Below, piece by piece: positions 9,256 through 18,073 of a stretch of DNA of 26,182 nt; position 1 is the stretch's first letter; each line of letters starts with the position of its first letter. The translations under genes and the position numbers were made by a program. Location: NCBI RefSeq assembly GCF_000367925.1, contig NZ_KB849165.1, forward strand, positions 108,560 to 134,741, written 5' to 3'. Source of the DNA: Acinetobacter bohemicus ANC 3994. GTDB taxonomy: Bacteria > Pseudomonadota > Gammaproteobacteria > Pseudomonadales > Moraxellaceae. The notes under the pieces were generated by a model, which was not told where the DNA came from, searched no databases, and saw only the letters and a list, made by a program, of their open reading frames with translations.

Positions 9256-10078
9256 ATGCAACTAAATGCACTACGTTATTTTGTTATGGTTGCGACTACA
9301 GGTAGCTTTGCAGCTACAGCAAAGCACTTTCAAGTTCCTCGTCCAAATTAGGGATGTACTGGATACTCTTGATTTCACTAACGAGCAAGTTGCAGGTAAA
9401 GGTTCTGGTGTAAGAGGATTAGTGCGTATTAATACAGCCGTCGCACTAGGTCGGCTACATATATCCCGTATCGTTAATAAATTACAAGACGTATACCCTG
9501 ATTTATCGGTTGAATTAGTCCCAACTGATACATTCATTGACCCTGTATAAGAAGGTGTAGACATTGCAATACGGATTGGCTTATTACAAGACTCTGCCTT
9601 AATTGCAAGAAAGGTATGTGATCAGCAGTACGTATTGTGTGCTAGTCCTGAATATCTTGAACGATATGGCATACCAGATTCACCAGAAGATCTCAAAAAA
9701 CATTTATGCCTTGTTTATAAGGGGCTTTCGGGCACTCAACGGTGGTACTTCCGACAGGAACATAATGACAAACCTATTATATTAGAACCACAAGGTACAT
9801 TAAGGAGTAACAATGCAGAAGTCTTAGTTGCAGCTGCATTAGAAGGAAGAGGTATTGTGCTATTTCCTACTTGGATTTTTGACCATGATCGTTTTAAAAA
9901 TAGAAAACTAATTCCTTTACTTCCTGAATGGACTGGTACAGTCGATCCTCATTCTATTGGAATTCATCTTGTCTCTCCTGAAAACAGAATTCGTTCGCAA
10001 AAAGTAAGAACCGTACTTGATTTTATATTGAAAGAAATTGGAACCCCTCCTTACTGGGATAATATCCTTGAATTTTGA
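9256..10078 (+). pseudogene. LysR-family transcriptional regulator, broken by deletion/frameshift and nonsense codon
   Basis: ATG 9256 starts a typical LysR N-terminus (MQLNALRYFVMVATTGSFAA), but this frame ends at TAG 9349-9351 just after HFQVP. The protein resumes in the next frame with VQIRDVLDTLDFTNEQVAG. About 40-50 residues, covering the second part of the winged-helix domain and the start of the linker helix, are absent. A further in-frame TAA at 9548-9550 interrupts TDTFIDPV*EGVDIAIRIG, most likely from CAA. The rest, to LEF at 10078, is a well-preserved LysR substrate-binding domain. With both DNA-binding and effector halves interrupted, it should not yield a working regulator. Its former target is unknown; the divergent neighbour may have been lost when insertion sequences arrived on both sides. 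Confidence 0.88.
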
Positions 10079-10117
10079 AACTGATTAAAATAACAGTGTT
10101 CACTTTATGTAAAATTA

Positions 10118-10490
10118 ACCCCAATCCTGCTTAAGCCAATGCTTCCTAATTTGAATCGTTGGCTTATTTTCATGGCAAAGCTGATAAGCACATAAAGTTA
10201 CATAAATGCCTGCTAAATAGTCCGAAATACTGCGAACTTTACTCGTCACTAAGTTATATTTTCCTTTTAATAAGCTGAATAAAGTTTCTATTTTATTTCA
10301 TTGTTTTAAATAATATTTATCTTCTTTAGATAAACCCCAAGATTGCATATTTTTACGATGATATGTAATCAAATCAATGTCCTGATTCTTCACTCTTGAT
10401 TTTAATTCTTGACTGATATATCCCCGATCAGCATAGAATTTTGCTTTTAATGCTTCTACCAGCTGCTCAACCATTTTAATATCTGCGGTA
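10118..10490 (-). mobile_element. Remnant of an IS982-family element (C-terminal transposase part and terminal repeat)
   Basis: The minus strand encodes TADIKMVEQLVEALKAKFYADRGYISQELK and ITYHRKNMQ. After a stop at 10300-10298 it continues NKIETLFSLLKGKYNLVTSK and ENKPTIQI. This parallels residue by residue the C-terminal half of the complete IS982-family transposase at 25160-26029, including the second Asp and the Glu of the DDE triad. The outer end ACCCCAATCCTGCTTAAGCC at 10118-10137 resembles the terminal repeat of that element (ACCCGAATCCTG). The N-terminal half and the other terminus are replaced by an IS3-family sequence. The two IS982 copies differ at many bases, so they are not recent duplicates. 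Confidence 0.85.
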
Positions 10491-10804
10491 CCGTGTTCTT
10501 GATATTGTTGCAACCAACGGTACAAAAGTGAACGATCACTTAAGCTGAGTTGTCTTCGTACTTCTTGAAAGGGCATTCCCTCAAGAATCATTTGAACTGT
10601 ATTCATCTTGAATTCTATGCTAAAAATTGTTCTTGATGACTGAACTACTAATCCATCCAATCCATATTTTTGATATTGTACAACCCATTTTTCGATAAGT
10701 GAATGTGTTACTGAAAAGTGATGAGAAATGGTGTTATAACCTCCTATTCCAGTGAAGTAGGCTTGCTCCACTTTGTGTTTAAAATCTTGAGAATATTTAG
10801 CCAT
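10298..10804 (-). pseudogene. Chimeric ORF: IS3-family OrfA fused to IS982-family transposase C-terminus
   Basis: The 168-residue ORF has two origins. Residues 1 to ~106 (MAKYSQDFKHKVEQAYFTG... LYRWLQQYQEHG) look like an IS3-family OrfA with two helix-turn-helix segments, at ~22-45 and ~75-98. From TADIKMVEQLV onward it matches the IS982-family transposase at 25160-26029. The junction lies at about 10487-10495 within codons for H-G-T, and the frame is preserved across it. The IS982 part ends at a TGA where the intact copy has Arg (KQRNKIETLF), just before the catalytic Glu. Transposition activity is therefore not expected. It might still make a DNA-binding protein from the OrfA half; this is speculation. 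Confidence 0.8.
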
Positions 10805-10858
10805 AGAAAAGCCCCCTTCAAATTAGACTAAGAATGTCCAACTTTCGGGGGCAATTCA
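10490..10858 (-). mobile_element. Left end of an IS3-family element (terminal repeat plus truncated orfA)
   Basis: Reading inward on the minus strand from 10858, the sequence TGAATTGCCCCCGAAAGTTG is a typical IS3-family terminal inverted repeat starting with TG. It is followed 34 bp further in by a short leader and the orfA start at 10804. The element is cut at ~10490, and no orfB (DDE integrase) or right end is present. It lies 37 bp downstream of the transporter gene stop codon, so it marks the edge of the catabolic cluster. The matching target duplication cannot be identified because the other end is lost. Confidence 0.8.
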
Positions 10859-10895
10859 AATGCTCCCATTTTTATAAAGGAAATATCAGCAGAGC

Positions 10896-12224
10896 CTAGA
10901 CTTCCGTTTGTATATATTTCTTACTAAATACTAAGTTCTGATCACGCTTCATAAAACATGTACATATAATTGCTACAATTGCCATGCTCAAAATATAGAT
11001 TGAAATTAAATGCGGACTGCCTTGCCCAATACTCAATAATTTTGTTGCAATCAGTGGCGCTAAACCACCCCCGAGTACGCCAGCAAACTGCACTGAAATT
11101 GATATTCCACTATAACGAATTTCAGCAGGGAACTGCCTTGCGAATAACTGAGATTGCGGTGCATACATCACTGGAAACACAATACCAATCGCCACAACAA
11201 TGGCTGTCCAGACTAAAAAAGGATCTTTAGTATTTAACATGCTAAAGAATGGGTAACAGTACAGCGCAAGTAAGATTAATCCGAACATAAACATATTGCG
11301 CTGCCCCACTTTATCTGACAAGTGTCCACATAAAGGTGTCATGAACATGACCATTGCCCCACCACAAATGGTTGCGAATAAAATATTTTGGCGAGGAATA
11401 CCTAATTGTGTAGTGGTATAAGCTAATGCAAAAGTAGAAGCAATATAGAACCATGCATTTTCAGCTGCACGCGCAATAATGATGGTAACCAATTCCTTAG
11501 GGTGATTTTTAAATACCTGTAATGCTGGAACTTTAATTTCTTCAGCCTTTTCTTTTATTTTTTCAAAGTCAGGAGATTCGGGTACTTTTACTCGGATATA
11601 CCAACCAATGGCAAGCAATACAATACTGGCTAAAAATGGCAATCTCCAGCCCCAACTAAACAGAATCTGTTCTGGCATAAGAGATACCAGACCCAATGCG
11701 ATTGAAGCCAGCATTAAACCGCCCCCTGCACTGGCTTGAGGTAAACTTCCCCAGAAACCTTTTCCACCTTCTGGTGCGTGTTCAACGGCCATAAGTACGG
11801 CACCGCCCCATTCTCCCCCCATGGCCATGCCCTGTATGAAACGGAGAATGACCAAAAAGAGTGTTGCCCAATAACCAATCAATTCATACGTTGGCAATAA
11901 ACCAATTAACACTGTAGGAATACCCATTAAAACTAAGGTGAGTAACAACATAGATTTACGGCCAACTTTATCTCCAAAATGACCAAATACAATTCCACCT
12001 AATGGGCGACCAATAAAACCTACTGCATAAGTTGCAAACGCAGCCATTACACCCATCAATGGGTCTAGATTAGGGAAAAATAGTTTATTGAAAATTAGTG
12101 CCGCAGCAGCACCATAAATAAAAAAGTCGTACCATTCTATGGTTGTACCCACCATACTGGATATACCCGCTAATCGGGGTGCAGACTTTTTATTTTTCAG
12201 ACTTGTTCCTTGTACTTGTTCCAT
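10896..12224 (-). CDS. MFS transporter, metabolite:H+ symporter (MHS/ShiA/ProP-like) type
   Basis: A 442-residue membrane protein with the hydrophobicity pattern of about 12 transmembrane helices. TTIEWYDFFIYG (27-38) and the motif-A loop GHFGDKVGRKS (81-91) are hallmarks of the metabolite:H+ symporter branch of the major facilitator superfamily. A cytoplasmic stretch with PESPDFEKIKEK follows helix 6. ATG 12224 has the ribosome site AAGGAAG about 10 nt upstream. It is the last gene of the cluster, 167 bp behind the hydrolase gene, so it may be co-transcribed or have its own promoter. The context suggests import of isobutyrate or another branched short-chain acid across the inner membrane. 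Substrates in this branch include dicarboxylates, shikimate, proline and betaine, so the substrate is inferred only from neighbours. Confidence 0.88.
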   Translation of the reverse strand: MEQVQGTSLKNKKSAPRLAGISSMVGTTIEWYDFFIYGAAAALIFNKLFFPNLDPLMGVMAAFATYAVGFIGRPLGGIVFGHFGDKVGRKSMLLLTLVLMGIPTVLIGLLPTYELIGYWATLFLVILRFIQGMAMGGEWGGAVLMAVEHAPEGGKGFWGSLPQASAGGGLMLASIALGLVSLMPEQILFSWGWRLPFLASIVLLAIGWYIRVKVPESPDFEKIKEKAEEIKVPALQVFKNHPKELVTIIIARAAENAWFYIASTFALAYTTTQLGIPRQNILFATICGGAMVMFMTPLCGHLSDKVGQRNMFMFGLILLALYCYPFFSMLNTKDPFLVWTAIVVAIGIVFPVMYAPQSQLFARQFPAEIRYSGISISVQFAGVLGGGLAPLIATKLLSIGQGSPHLISIYILSMAIVAIICTCFMKRDQNLVFSKKYIQTEV

Positions 12225-12391
12225 ATCCTATTCTTCCTTATTCGTCTTATTTCATTCCTGAAGTTTTTTCTATTTTTATTGGCTTTTCTGTCTATAAAAT
12301 TGGCAATCCTCTAAAACCATACAAGCTTAAAAATTAAGATGAATCACCTTTTTTGTGCTTAAGCCTTGCATGAACCAAGTTCATAGAAGAC

Positions 12392-13465
12392 TTAAACACC
12401 CGTGTTATACATGTGCTCTATAGACTGCTTACTCCATAAGGGCCACAGCTTTTCCAAAATTTTTTCAAATTTTGAATTATCTGTTTGCCACTGCGGATTC
12501 TTATCTTTATCAATAATTAAAGCCCGCACACCCTCTATAAAATCTCCCTGCTCAAACCAAATATCCTGTAAATCACGCTCAAGCTGCATACATTTCTCAA
12601 GAGATAAACTCTGTCCGACTTGTTGTAATTTCAAACTGCTTTGCTTAGCAATTAAAGGGCGCTGTTTCAAAATATGCAAAGTCTTATCCGCCCAATTTTG
12701 GTCATTAGAATCAGTTTCATGGGCCAAACTTCGTTCAATTTCATGCAGGTCTTGATAGGCAAAATGCTTATTGATATGGTCTGCCAATGTCTTGAGTTCA
12801 CTTGCTATAGGATGGGTGATAAAAGCACTAATAATTTTTCTGATTTCAGTATGGTTCAAAGAGGGTGCCGCGATCAATGCAGCCTGTAATTCAGGAAAGC
12901 GTTCGCTCGGTAGATGATAATCAACCAGATCTAAATAAAGCGCATCGCTGCTACTGATTTGCTCCCCCGTAAGGGCTAGATAAATACCAATTTCATCCAG
13001 TCGTGATAAAAAGTGTGTCGCACCGACGTCGGGGAAAAAACCAATTGCAGTTTCCGGCATCGCAAAACGTGATTTTTCACTGGTGACTTGAATATGGCAG
13101 GCTTGAGCTAAACCAAATCCGCCCCCTAATACATATCCATCAAGGAACACAATGACTGGTTTGGCATATTTCCGTAAGCTATTGAGCATGACGTATTCAG
13201 CAGCAAAATAATCTTGATATTGAGTATCGCCCGCTTTATAACTGTCATACAAATAACGAATATCCCCACCTGCGCAAAAAGCTTTCGGACTGTTGGAATT
13301 AATTAATACGGCCTGTATCTCAGGCATATCAGACCAATGTTCCAACTGAGTGGTAATTCCCTGAATCATCGACATAGACAAAGCATTTAAATGCGTTGTA
13401 CGATCTAGGCTAATAATGCCTAAACCACCTTGAATTGTAATGATCAAATTATTTTCATTGCTCAT
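12392..13465 (-). CDS. 3-hydroxyisobutyryl-CoA hydrolase (crotonase superfamily)
   Basis: The enzyme cleaves 3-hydroxyisobutyryl-CoA to free 3-hydroxyisobutyrate and CoA in valine degradation (EC 3.1.2.4). FCAGGDIRYLYD forms the oxyanion-hole region and GGGFGLAQAC follows. MPETAIGFFPDVGATHFLSRL carries the Glu and Asp eight residues apart (Glu138, Asp146) that characterise the hydrolases rather than the hydratases. The length (357 residues) is normal. An ATG at 13471 also exists, but the ribosome site AAGGGAA sits 8 nt before ATG 13465 and only 2 nt before the upstream one, so 13465 is preferred. The gene follows the enoyl-CoA hydratase by 11 bp, consistent with translation from one transcript and consecutive pathway steps. 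Confidence 0.92.
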   Translation of the reverse strand: MSNENNLIITIQGGLGIISLDRTTHLNALSMSMIQGITTQLEHWSDMPEIQAVLINSNSPKAFCAGGDIRYLYDSYKAGDTQYQDYFAAEYVMLNSLRKYAKPVIVFLDGYVLGGGFGLAQACHIQVTSEKSRFAMPETAIGFFPDVGATHFLSRLDEIGIYLALTGEQISSSDALYLDLVDYHLPSERFPELQAALIAAPSLNHTEIRKIISAFITHPIASELKTLADHINKHFAYQDLHEIERSLAHETDSNDQNWADKTLHILKQRPLIAKQSSLKLQQVGQSLSLEKCMQLERDLQDIWFEQGDFIEGVRALIIDKDKNPQWQTDNSKFEKILEKLWPLWSKQSIEHMYNTGV

Positions 13466-13476
13466 GATCATTTCCC

Positions 13477-14250
13477 TTATTGATGAGTAAATTTGGCTGG
13501 GCGTTTTTCAACAAATGCACGCATCCCTTCTTTCTGATCAGAACCGGCAAAAATTGAATGAAATACTCTTCTCTCAAATCGTAGACCTTCAGCAAGGCTC
13601 ACTTCAAATGCCCGATTAATAGACTCTTTAATCATCATTACAGCAGTCAGAGATTTTTCAGCAATTTTTTCGGCCGCTTGCAGCGTTTGTTCAAGTAATG
13701 CTTCTTGCGTAAATACTTGGGCGACTAAGCCACTTTGTTCTGCTTCCTGAGCACCCATTTGTCGTGCAGTCAGGCACATCTCCATGGCTTTTGCTTTACC
13801 AATGGCTAAAGTTAAACGCTGTGTCCCTCCAATTCCGGGGAGTACACCTAAGGTCACTTCGGGTAAACCAAATTTTGCATTATCAGCACAATAGATAAAG
13901 TCACACATTAAAGCTAATTCACAACCGCCACCCAAAGCATAGCCACTTACAGCTGCAATCAAAGGCTTACGACGCTGAGCAATTCGATCAGCAAGGCTGA
14001 AAAAATCATCCAAATAAATTTGTGGAAAGCTTAAGTCCGCCATTTCTTTAATATCGGCGCCAGCTGCAAAAGCTTTTTTCGAACCAGTCAGAACGATACA
14101 GCCAATGTTCGGATCTTTCTCAAGTTGATCCAGTGCTTGATTGACTTCAATAATGAGTTGGTTGTTCAGTGCATTTAAGGCTTGAGGACGATTAAAAGTA
14201 ATCAGCCCTACGCCATTACGTTGTTCTAATAAAATGGTTTGCCACTGCAT
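13477..14250 (-). CDS. Enoyl-CoA hydratase (probable methacrylyl-CoA hydratase)
   Basis: A crotonase-fold enzyme of 257 residues that adds water to an alpha,beta-unsaturated acyl-CoA; in this cluster the likely substrate is methacrylyl-CoA. KAFAAGADIKEM and SGYALGGGCELALMCD form the CoA/oxyanion region. The two catalytic glutamates are in GGCELAL (Glu111) and GLPEVTLGVLPG (Glu131), as in classical hydratases. ATG 14256 is possible, but GAGG at 14262-14259 is 8 nt before ATG 14250 and only 2 nt before 14256. It sits 19 bp after the acyl-CoA dehydrogenase stop. Specificity is inferred from the neighbours; a broader short-chain hydratase is the alternative. Confidence 0.92.
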   Translation of the reverse strand: MQWQTILLEQRNGVGLITFNRPQALNALNNQLIIEVNQALDQLEKDPNIGCIVLTGSKKAFAAGADIKEMADLSFPQIYLDDFFSLADRIAQRRKPLIAAVSGYALGGGCELALMCDFIYCADNAKFGLPEVTLGVLPGIGGTQRLTLAIGKAKAMEMCLTARQMGAQEAEQSGLVAQVFTQEALLEQTLQAAEKIAEKSLTAVMMIKESINRAFEVSLAEGLRFERRVFHSIFAGSDQKEGMRAFVEKRPAKFTHQ

Positions 14251-14269
14251 AAACATATCCTCATTTATA

Positions 14270-15397
14270 TTATAAACTGCGTGCGATCACTAAGCGTTGA
14301 ATATCGCTTGTGCCTTCATAAATTTGGCAAATACGTGCATCGCGATAAATCCGTTCAATCGGGAAATCTTTTAAATAACCATAGCCACCAAACACCTGTA
14401 AGGCTTTGGAACAAACGCGTTCTGCCATCTCCGAAGAAAATAGCTTTGCCATTGAGGCTTCAGTTAAACAAGGCTCGCCTGCCTCTTTTTTACGTGCTGC
14501 ATAATGTACCAGTTGTCGCGCAGCTTCTATTTCTGTCGCCATACTTGCGAGCCTAAAAGAAATGGCTTGCTGCTCAAAAATAGGCTTTCCAAAAGCAATT
14601 CTTTCATGAGCGTAGCGAGTTGCTTCTTCTAATGCAGCACGGGCAAACCCAACGGCTTGTGCAGCAATACCAATACGTCCCCCTTCAAGGTTAGAAAGCG
14701 CAATTTTTAAACCATCACCTTCTGCTCCCAATCTCAAACTCTGATGAATACGTACATCCGTTAGCGCAATTTGGCACGTATCTGAAGCATGTAAGCCCAG
14801 TTTTTCTTCAATACGAATTACTTCATAACCTGGTGTATCACGTGGGACTAAAAATGCACTGATGCCTTTTTTGCCAGCACTCGGATCAGTGACCGCAAAA
14901 ACAATAATCATCCCTGCATTATGACCAGAAGTAATAAATTGTTTAGAGCCGTTAATAATATAGTCATCACCGTCTTTCACAGCACGCGTCTTAATTGCTG
15001 CAGCATCCGATCCAGTATGAGGCTCAGTTAAGGCAAAAGCCCCGATCATCTCACCTTGCGCTAAAGGTAATAAAAACTGTTGTTTCTGTTCTTCTGTACC
15101 AAATTTCAAAATTGGTACACAACCTACAGAATTATGTACACTCATAATCGTTGAGGTTGCACCATCTGCAGCCGCGACTTCTTCAAGTGCTAAAACATAA
15201 GCCAATGTTCCTGTACCTGAACCACCCCATTCTTCTGGAATAAGCATCCCCAGAAAGCCCAATTGGCCCATTTGCGCTAAAGCCTCGGCTGGGAATAATT
15301 CCTTTTGATCCCATTCGCTGGCATAAGGTTTTATTTGCTCCTGCGCAAAGCTTTTCGCCATCTCTTGAATAAGTTTTTGTTCTTCCGTTAATTGCAT
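14270..15397 (-). CDS. Acyl-CoA dehydrogenase (probable isobutyryl-CoA dehydrogenase)
   Basis: An FAD-dependent acyl-CoA dehydrogenase of 375 residues, expected to oxidise isobutyryl-CoA to methacrylyl-CoA and pass electrons to electron-transfer flavoprotein. Visible family motifs are FALTEPHTGSDAAAIKT (121-137, FAD/substrate contacts), FGKPIFEQQAISFRLA, QVFGGYGYLKDFPIER and the C-terminal IYEGTSDIQRLVIAR. The catalytic base is Glu361, the position used by short/medium/isobutyryl enzymes rather than the isovaleryl type. The start at ATG 15397 has GAAGGGA 8 nt upstream; an in-frame TTG at 15412 would place the ribosome site inside the gene. The gene follows the synthetase by 26 bp. Chain specificity is assigned by context. 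Confidence 0.92.
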   Translation of the reverse strand: MQLTEEQKLIQEMAKSFAQEQIKPYASEWDQKELFPAEALAQMGQLGFLGMLIPEEWGGSGTGTLAYVLALEEVAAADGATSTIMSVHNSVGCVPILKFGTEEQKQQFLLPLAQGEMIGAFALTEPHTGSDAAAIKTRAVKDGDDYIINGSKQFITSGHNAGMIIVFAVTDPSAGKKGISAFLVPRDTPGYEVIRIEEKLGLHASDTCQIALTDVRIHQSLRLGAEGDGLKIALSNLEGGRIGIAAQAVGFARAALEEATRYAHERIAFGKPIFEQQAISFRLASMATEIEAARQLVHYAARKKEAGEPCLTEASMAKLFSSEMAERVCSKALQVFGGYGYLKDFPIERIYRDARICQIYEGTSDIQRLVIARSL

Positions 15398-15423
15398 AAT
15401 GATTCCCTTCAATCTCTTATTTT

Positions 15424-17082
15424 TTAGCTAGGATGATTTATGAGTGCTTGCTGTTTATTAATTTCCTGATTACGCAGTAAAAAACGCTGAATTTTACCAC
15501 TCGGTGTTTTCGGCAATTCAGTGACAAATTCAATCAGTCTAGGATAGGCATGTGCAGACAATCGCTTTTTCACAAACAGCCCCAGTTCATCTTCAAGATT
15601 TGTTGTGGCTTTAAAATTATTCGCCAAAATGACAAATGCTTTGATTACTTCAGTGCGTTCAGGATCGGGTACACCAATCACTGCAGCCTCAATCACTGCG
15701 TCATGTTCAAGTAGGGCACTTTCCACATCAAAGGGTCCTACACGATAGCCTGAAGTGGTGATCACATCATCACTACGCCCCACAAAACTCATACTGCCAT
15801 CAGCATGAATTTCTGCGGTATCACCAGTTAAATAATAGTGACCCAAAAATGGAGATTTACGACTTTCTTCATAGCCCGAGAACCACATCATGGGTGATTG
15901 ACGAATATCTACTGCAAGAATTCCAGACGTGTTTGCAGGCAATTCATGACCTTGTTCATCCACGACTGTAATTCTATAACCGGGGCTAGCAAAACCTGCT
16001 GCTCCAGATCGGACAGGATGCTCCAGGGCATGATGATTACAAACCACCATACCTACTTCAGTCTGCCCATAGTGGTCATAAATCGGGACATCGAGTACCT
16101 GTTCAAACCAACGAATCACTTCTGGATTTAAAGGTTCACCAGCACTGCTCACCACACGTAATTTACCGCGCAGTTCTGCCATCTGAACTGGATCAGCTGC
16201 CATCATCATTCGATATGCTGTCGGTGCACCGGCAAGGTTGGTAATGCCATACTCCTTCACAATCTGGCACACGCTTTCAGTATTAAAACCGCCTTCATAA
16301 AATAAGGTCGCATGCCCTAATAATAAAGGCCCTGTAATGCCGTAATACAGACCATAAGCCCAACCGGGGTCAGCAATATTCCAAAAAGCATCTTTAGCTG
16401 TTAAACCGATGGCATCTTGCATATAGCCACCAAATGCAATTAAGGCTTTGAGCGGGACTTGTAAAGGTTTAGCCGGTCCCGTTGTTCCTGAAGTAAACAT
16501 CAGTAAAAAAGGATCGTTAATATTGAGCATCACCAGCTCACATATTTCTGGTTGGCTATTCAGTTCTGTCCAGAAACTCAGATCCTGAGGATATAGCGCT
16601 GCTTCCTGCTCGACATGGACAGTAACAATGGTTGGGCAGTCAGTCATTTCACTTAATTTATGCCGATTACCCAAATCAGTCACCACCAGCTTACTATTGG
16701 CAAGCTTAATTCGATGTTCAATCGCTTTAGGTCCAAAAGCAGTAAACAGGGGCTGATAGACAGCTCCTATACGCCATGCCGCAAGAATGGTAATAATTAA
16801 CTCGGATGTACGTGGCAATAATCCTGAAATTCGATCTCCTTTGCCTACACCTTGAGATTTTAAAAAACTGGCAAATTGACTGGAGTATTTTTTCAGCTCG
16901 CTAAAGGTATACTGTTCTTTTCTACCATCCTTGCCATACCAATATAAGGCAATACGTTCAGAGTCTGCGTAGCGATCACAACACTCATAGCAGGCGTTTA
17001 GCGCATCGATAGAACCCGATAATAAATGGTTCGCAACCGTGTTTAAGTCAAATGCTTGTGCCGTTTTTTGATAATTCAACAT
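15424..17082 (-). CDS. AMP-dependent acyl-CoA synthetase (acetyl/propionyl-CoA synthetase-like), probable isobutyrate activation
   Basis: A 552-residue ANL-superfamily adenylating enzyme that converts a carboxylate, ATP and CoA to acyl-CoA, AMP and PPi. The P-loop-like motif MFTSGTTGPAKPLQ lies at ~195-208. YDHYGQTEVGMVV is the A5-type motif, YLTGDTAEIHADG the A7 motif and SGYRVGPFDVESALLEH the hinge region. Lys530 in KTPSGKIQRFLLR is the conserved C-terminal lysine required for adenylation. ATG 17082 has GAGG upstream. It sits 80 bp after mmsB with a hairpin between them. Its place in the cluster suggests isobutyrate as substrate, allowing entry of the free acid; propionate or another short branched acid is equally possible from sequence alone. 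Confidence 0.88.
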   Translation of the reverse strand: MLNYQKTAQAFDLNTVANHLLSGSIDALNACYECCDRYADSERIALYWYGKDGRKEQYTFSELKKYSSQFASFLKSQGVGKGDRISGLLPRTSELIITILAAWRIGAVYQPLFTAFGPKAIEHRIKLANSKLVVTDLGNRHKLSEMTDCPTIVTVHVEQEAALYPQDLSFWTELNSQPEICELVMLNINDPFLLMFTSGTTGPAKPLQVPLKALIAFGGYMQDAIGLTAKDAFWNIADPGWAYGLYYGITGPLLLGHATLFYEGGFNTESVCQIVKEYGITNLAGAPTAYRMMMAADPVQMAELRGKLRVVSSAGEPLNPEVIRWFEQVLDVPIYDHYGQTEVGMVVCNHHALEHPVRSGAAGFASPGYRITVVDEQGHELPANTSGILAVDIRQSPMMWFSGYEESRKSPFLGHYYLTGDTAEIHADGSMSFVGRSDDVITTSGYRVGPFDVESALLEHDAVIEAAVIGVPDPERTEVIKAFVILANNFKATTNLEDELGLFVKKRLSAHAYPRLIEFVTELPKTPSGKIQRFLLRNQEINKQQALINHPS

Positions 17083-17131
17083 ATTTTAACCTCAGTCTGA
17101 ATTTATAATTATTACTGACAGGGTGTTATTC

Positions 17132-17156
17132 TCGTGTGGCAGTCCTTACCACACGA
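17132..17156. other. Intercistronic hairpin between mmsB and the synthetase gene
   Basis: TCGTGTGG (17132-17139) and CCACACGA (17149-17156) form a perfect 8-bp stem with a 9-nt loop just after the mmsB stop codon. No T-run follows it on the minus strand, so it does not look like an ordinary terminator. It could be a transcript-processing or stability element that sets different levels for mmsAB and the downstream genes. Confidence 0.5.
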
Positions 17157-17162
17157 TGATCA

Positions 17163-18062
17163 TTAAGCTAATAAGCATTGGTGTGGTGCATATTGATGAA
17201 TAATGCTAGAAAAATCTAAAGTTGCATCACCTTCTTGGCACAACTGCTGATACAGTTTCTGCACCATACTTCCCAATACAATAGGATGTTCGGCTTGTGT
17301 TGCAGCATCAACGGCTAAGCCTAAGTCTTTAAGCATGAGATGTGCAGCAAAACCATCTTTGTAGCCACGAGAAGCAGGCGCATTGTCGCAAATGTCTGGC
17401 CATGGATTATAAATTTCTGAACTCCAGCAACGCCCAGTCGAGCTATTAATCACTCCCGCCAATGCTTGCGGATCAATTCCCAGTTTGACACCCAATGCCA
17501 TACCTTCTGCTACGGCCGTCATGGAAATAGCAAGAATCAAGTTATTACAGATTTTTGCTATTTGGCCAGTACCGATATCACCACAGTGCACAAAATTTTT
17601 CCCCATTAAACTGAGCACAGGCTTAATTGCATTAAAAGTTTGTGCATCAGCACCCACCATAAAGGTTAACGTGCCGTCCTTGGCACCAAGTGTACCGCCC
17701 GAAACGGGCGCATCACAGATGCGAACCTGTTTCGTCTGACCTACTGCGGCAATTTCTTTAATGGTTTGTGGGTCAATAGTACTGCTATCAATACATAAAC
17801 TTCCGGCTTTCAATACAGCAAGTATCCCATGCTCGCCTAAATAGACCTCACGGACATGCTTAGCTGCCGGCAACATGGTAATGACCACATCCGCCTCTTT
17901 TGCAGCAGCTTGCGGGCTTGTACAAACCACCCCACCGGCTTCAGCGAAATGCTGTAAAGCCACTTCGCTTAAATCATAGCCAAAAATGGTTTGTCCTGAT
18001 TTAAGCAGGTTTTGCGCCATAGAACCGCCCATATTTCCTAAACCAATAAAAGCAATCTTCAT
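17163..18062 (-). CDS. mmsB: 3-hydroxyisobutyrate dehydrogenase
   Basis: NAD-dependent oxidation of 3-hydroxyisobutyrate to methylmalonate semialdehyde in valine catabolism. The N-terminal Rossmann motif FIGLGNMGGSMAQNL (residues 5-20) is followed by the substrate-binding signature DAPVSGGTLGAKDGTL (117-132) and the catalytic Lys170 in GTGQIAKICNN. The length of 299 is typical. The start ATG has the strong ribosome site AAGGAGA 5 nt upstream. It follows mmsA by 11 bp, so the two are almost certainly co-transcribed and their products act in sequence. Confidence 0.95.
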   Translation of the reverse strand: MKIAFIGLGNMGGSMAQNLLKSGQTIFGYDLSEVALQHFAEAGGVVCTSPQAAAKEADVVITMLPAAKHVREVYLGEHGILAVLKAGSLCIDSSTIDPQTIKEIAAVGQTKQVRICDAPVSGGTLGAKDGTLTFMVGADAQTFNAIKPVLSLMGKNFVHCGDIGTGQIAKICNNLILAISMTAVAEGMALGVKLGIDPQALAGVINSSTGRCWSSEIYNPWPDICDNAPASRGYKDGFAAHLMLKDLGLAVDAATQAEHPIVLGSMVQKLYQQLCQEGDATLDFSSIIHQYAPHQCLLA

Positions 18063-18073
18063 GGTTTTTCTCC

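Noticed and set aside
12225..12391. Separate promoter for the transporter gene
   Set aside because: The 167-bp gap holds AT-rich strings and a small ATGAAC/GTTCAT dyad, but no convincing -35/-10 pair could be chosen.
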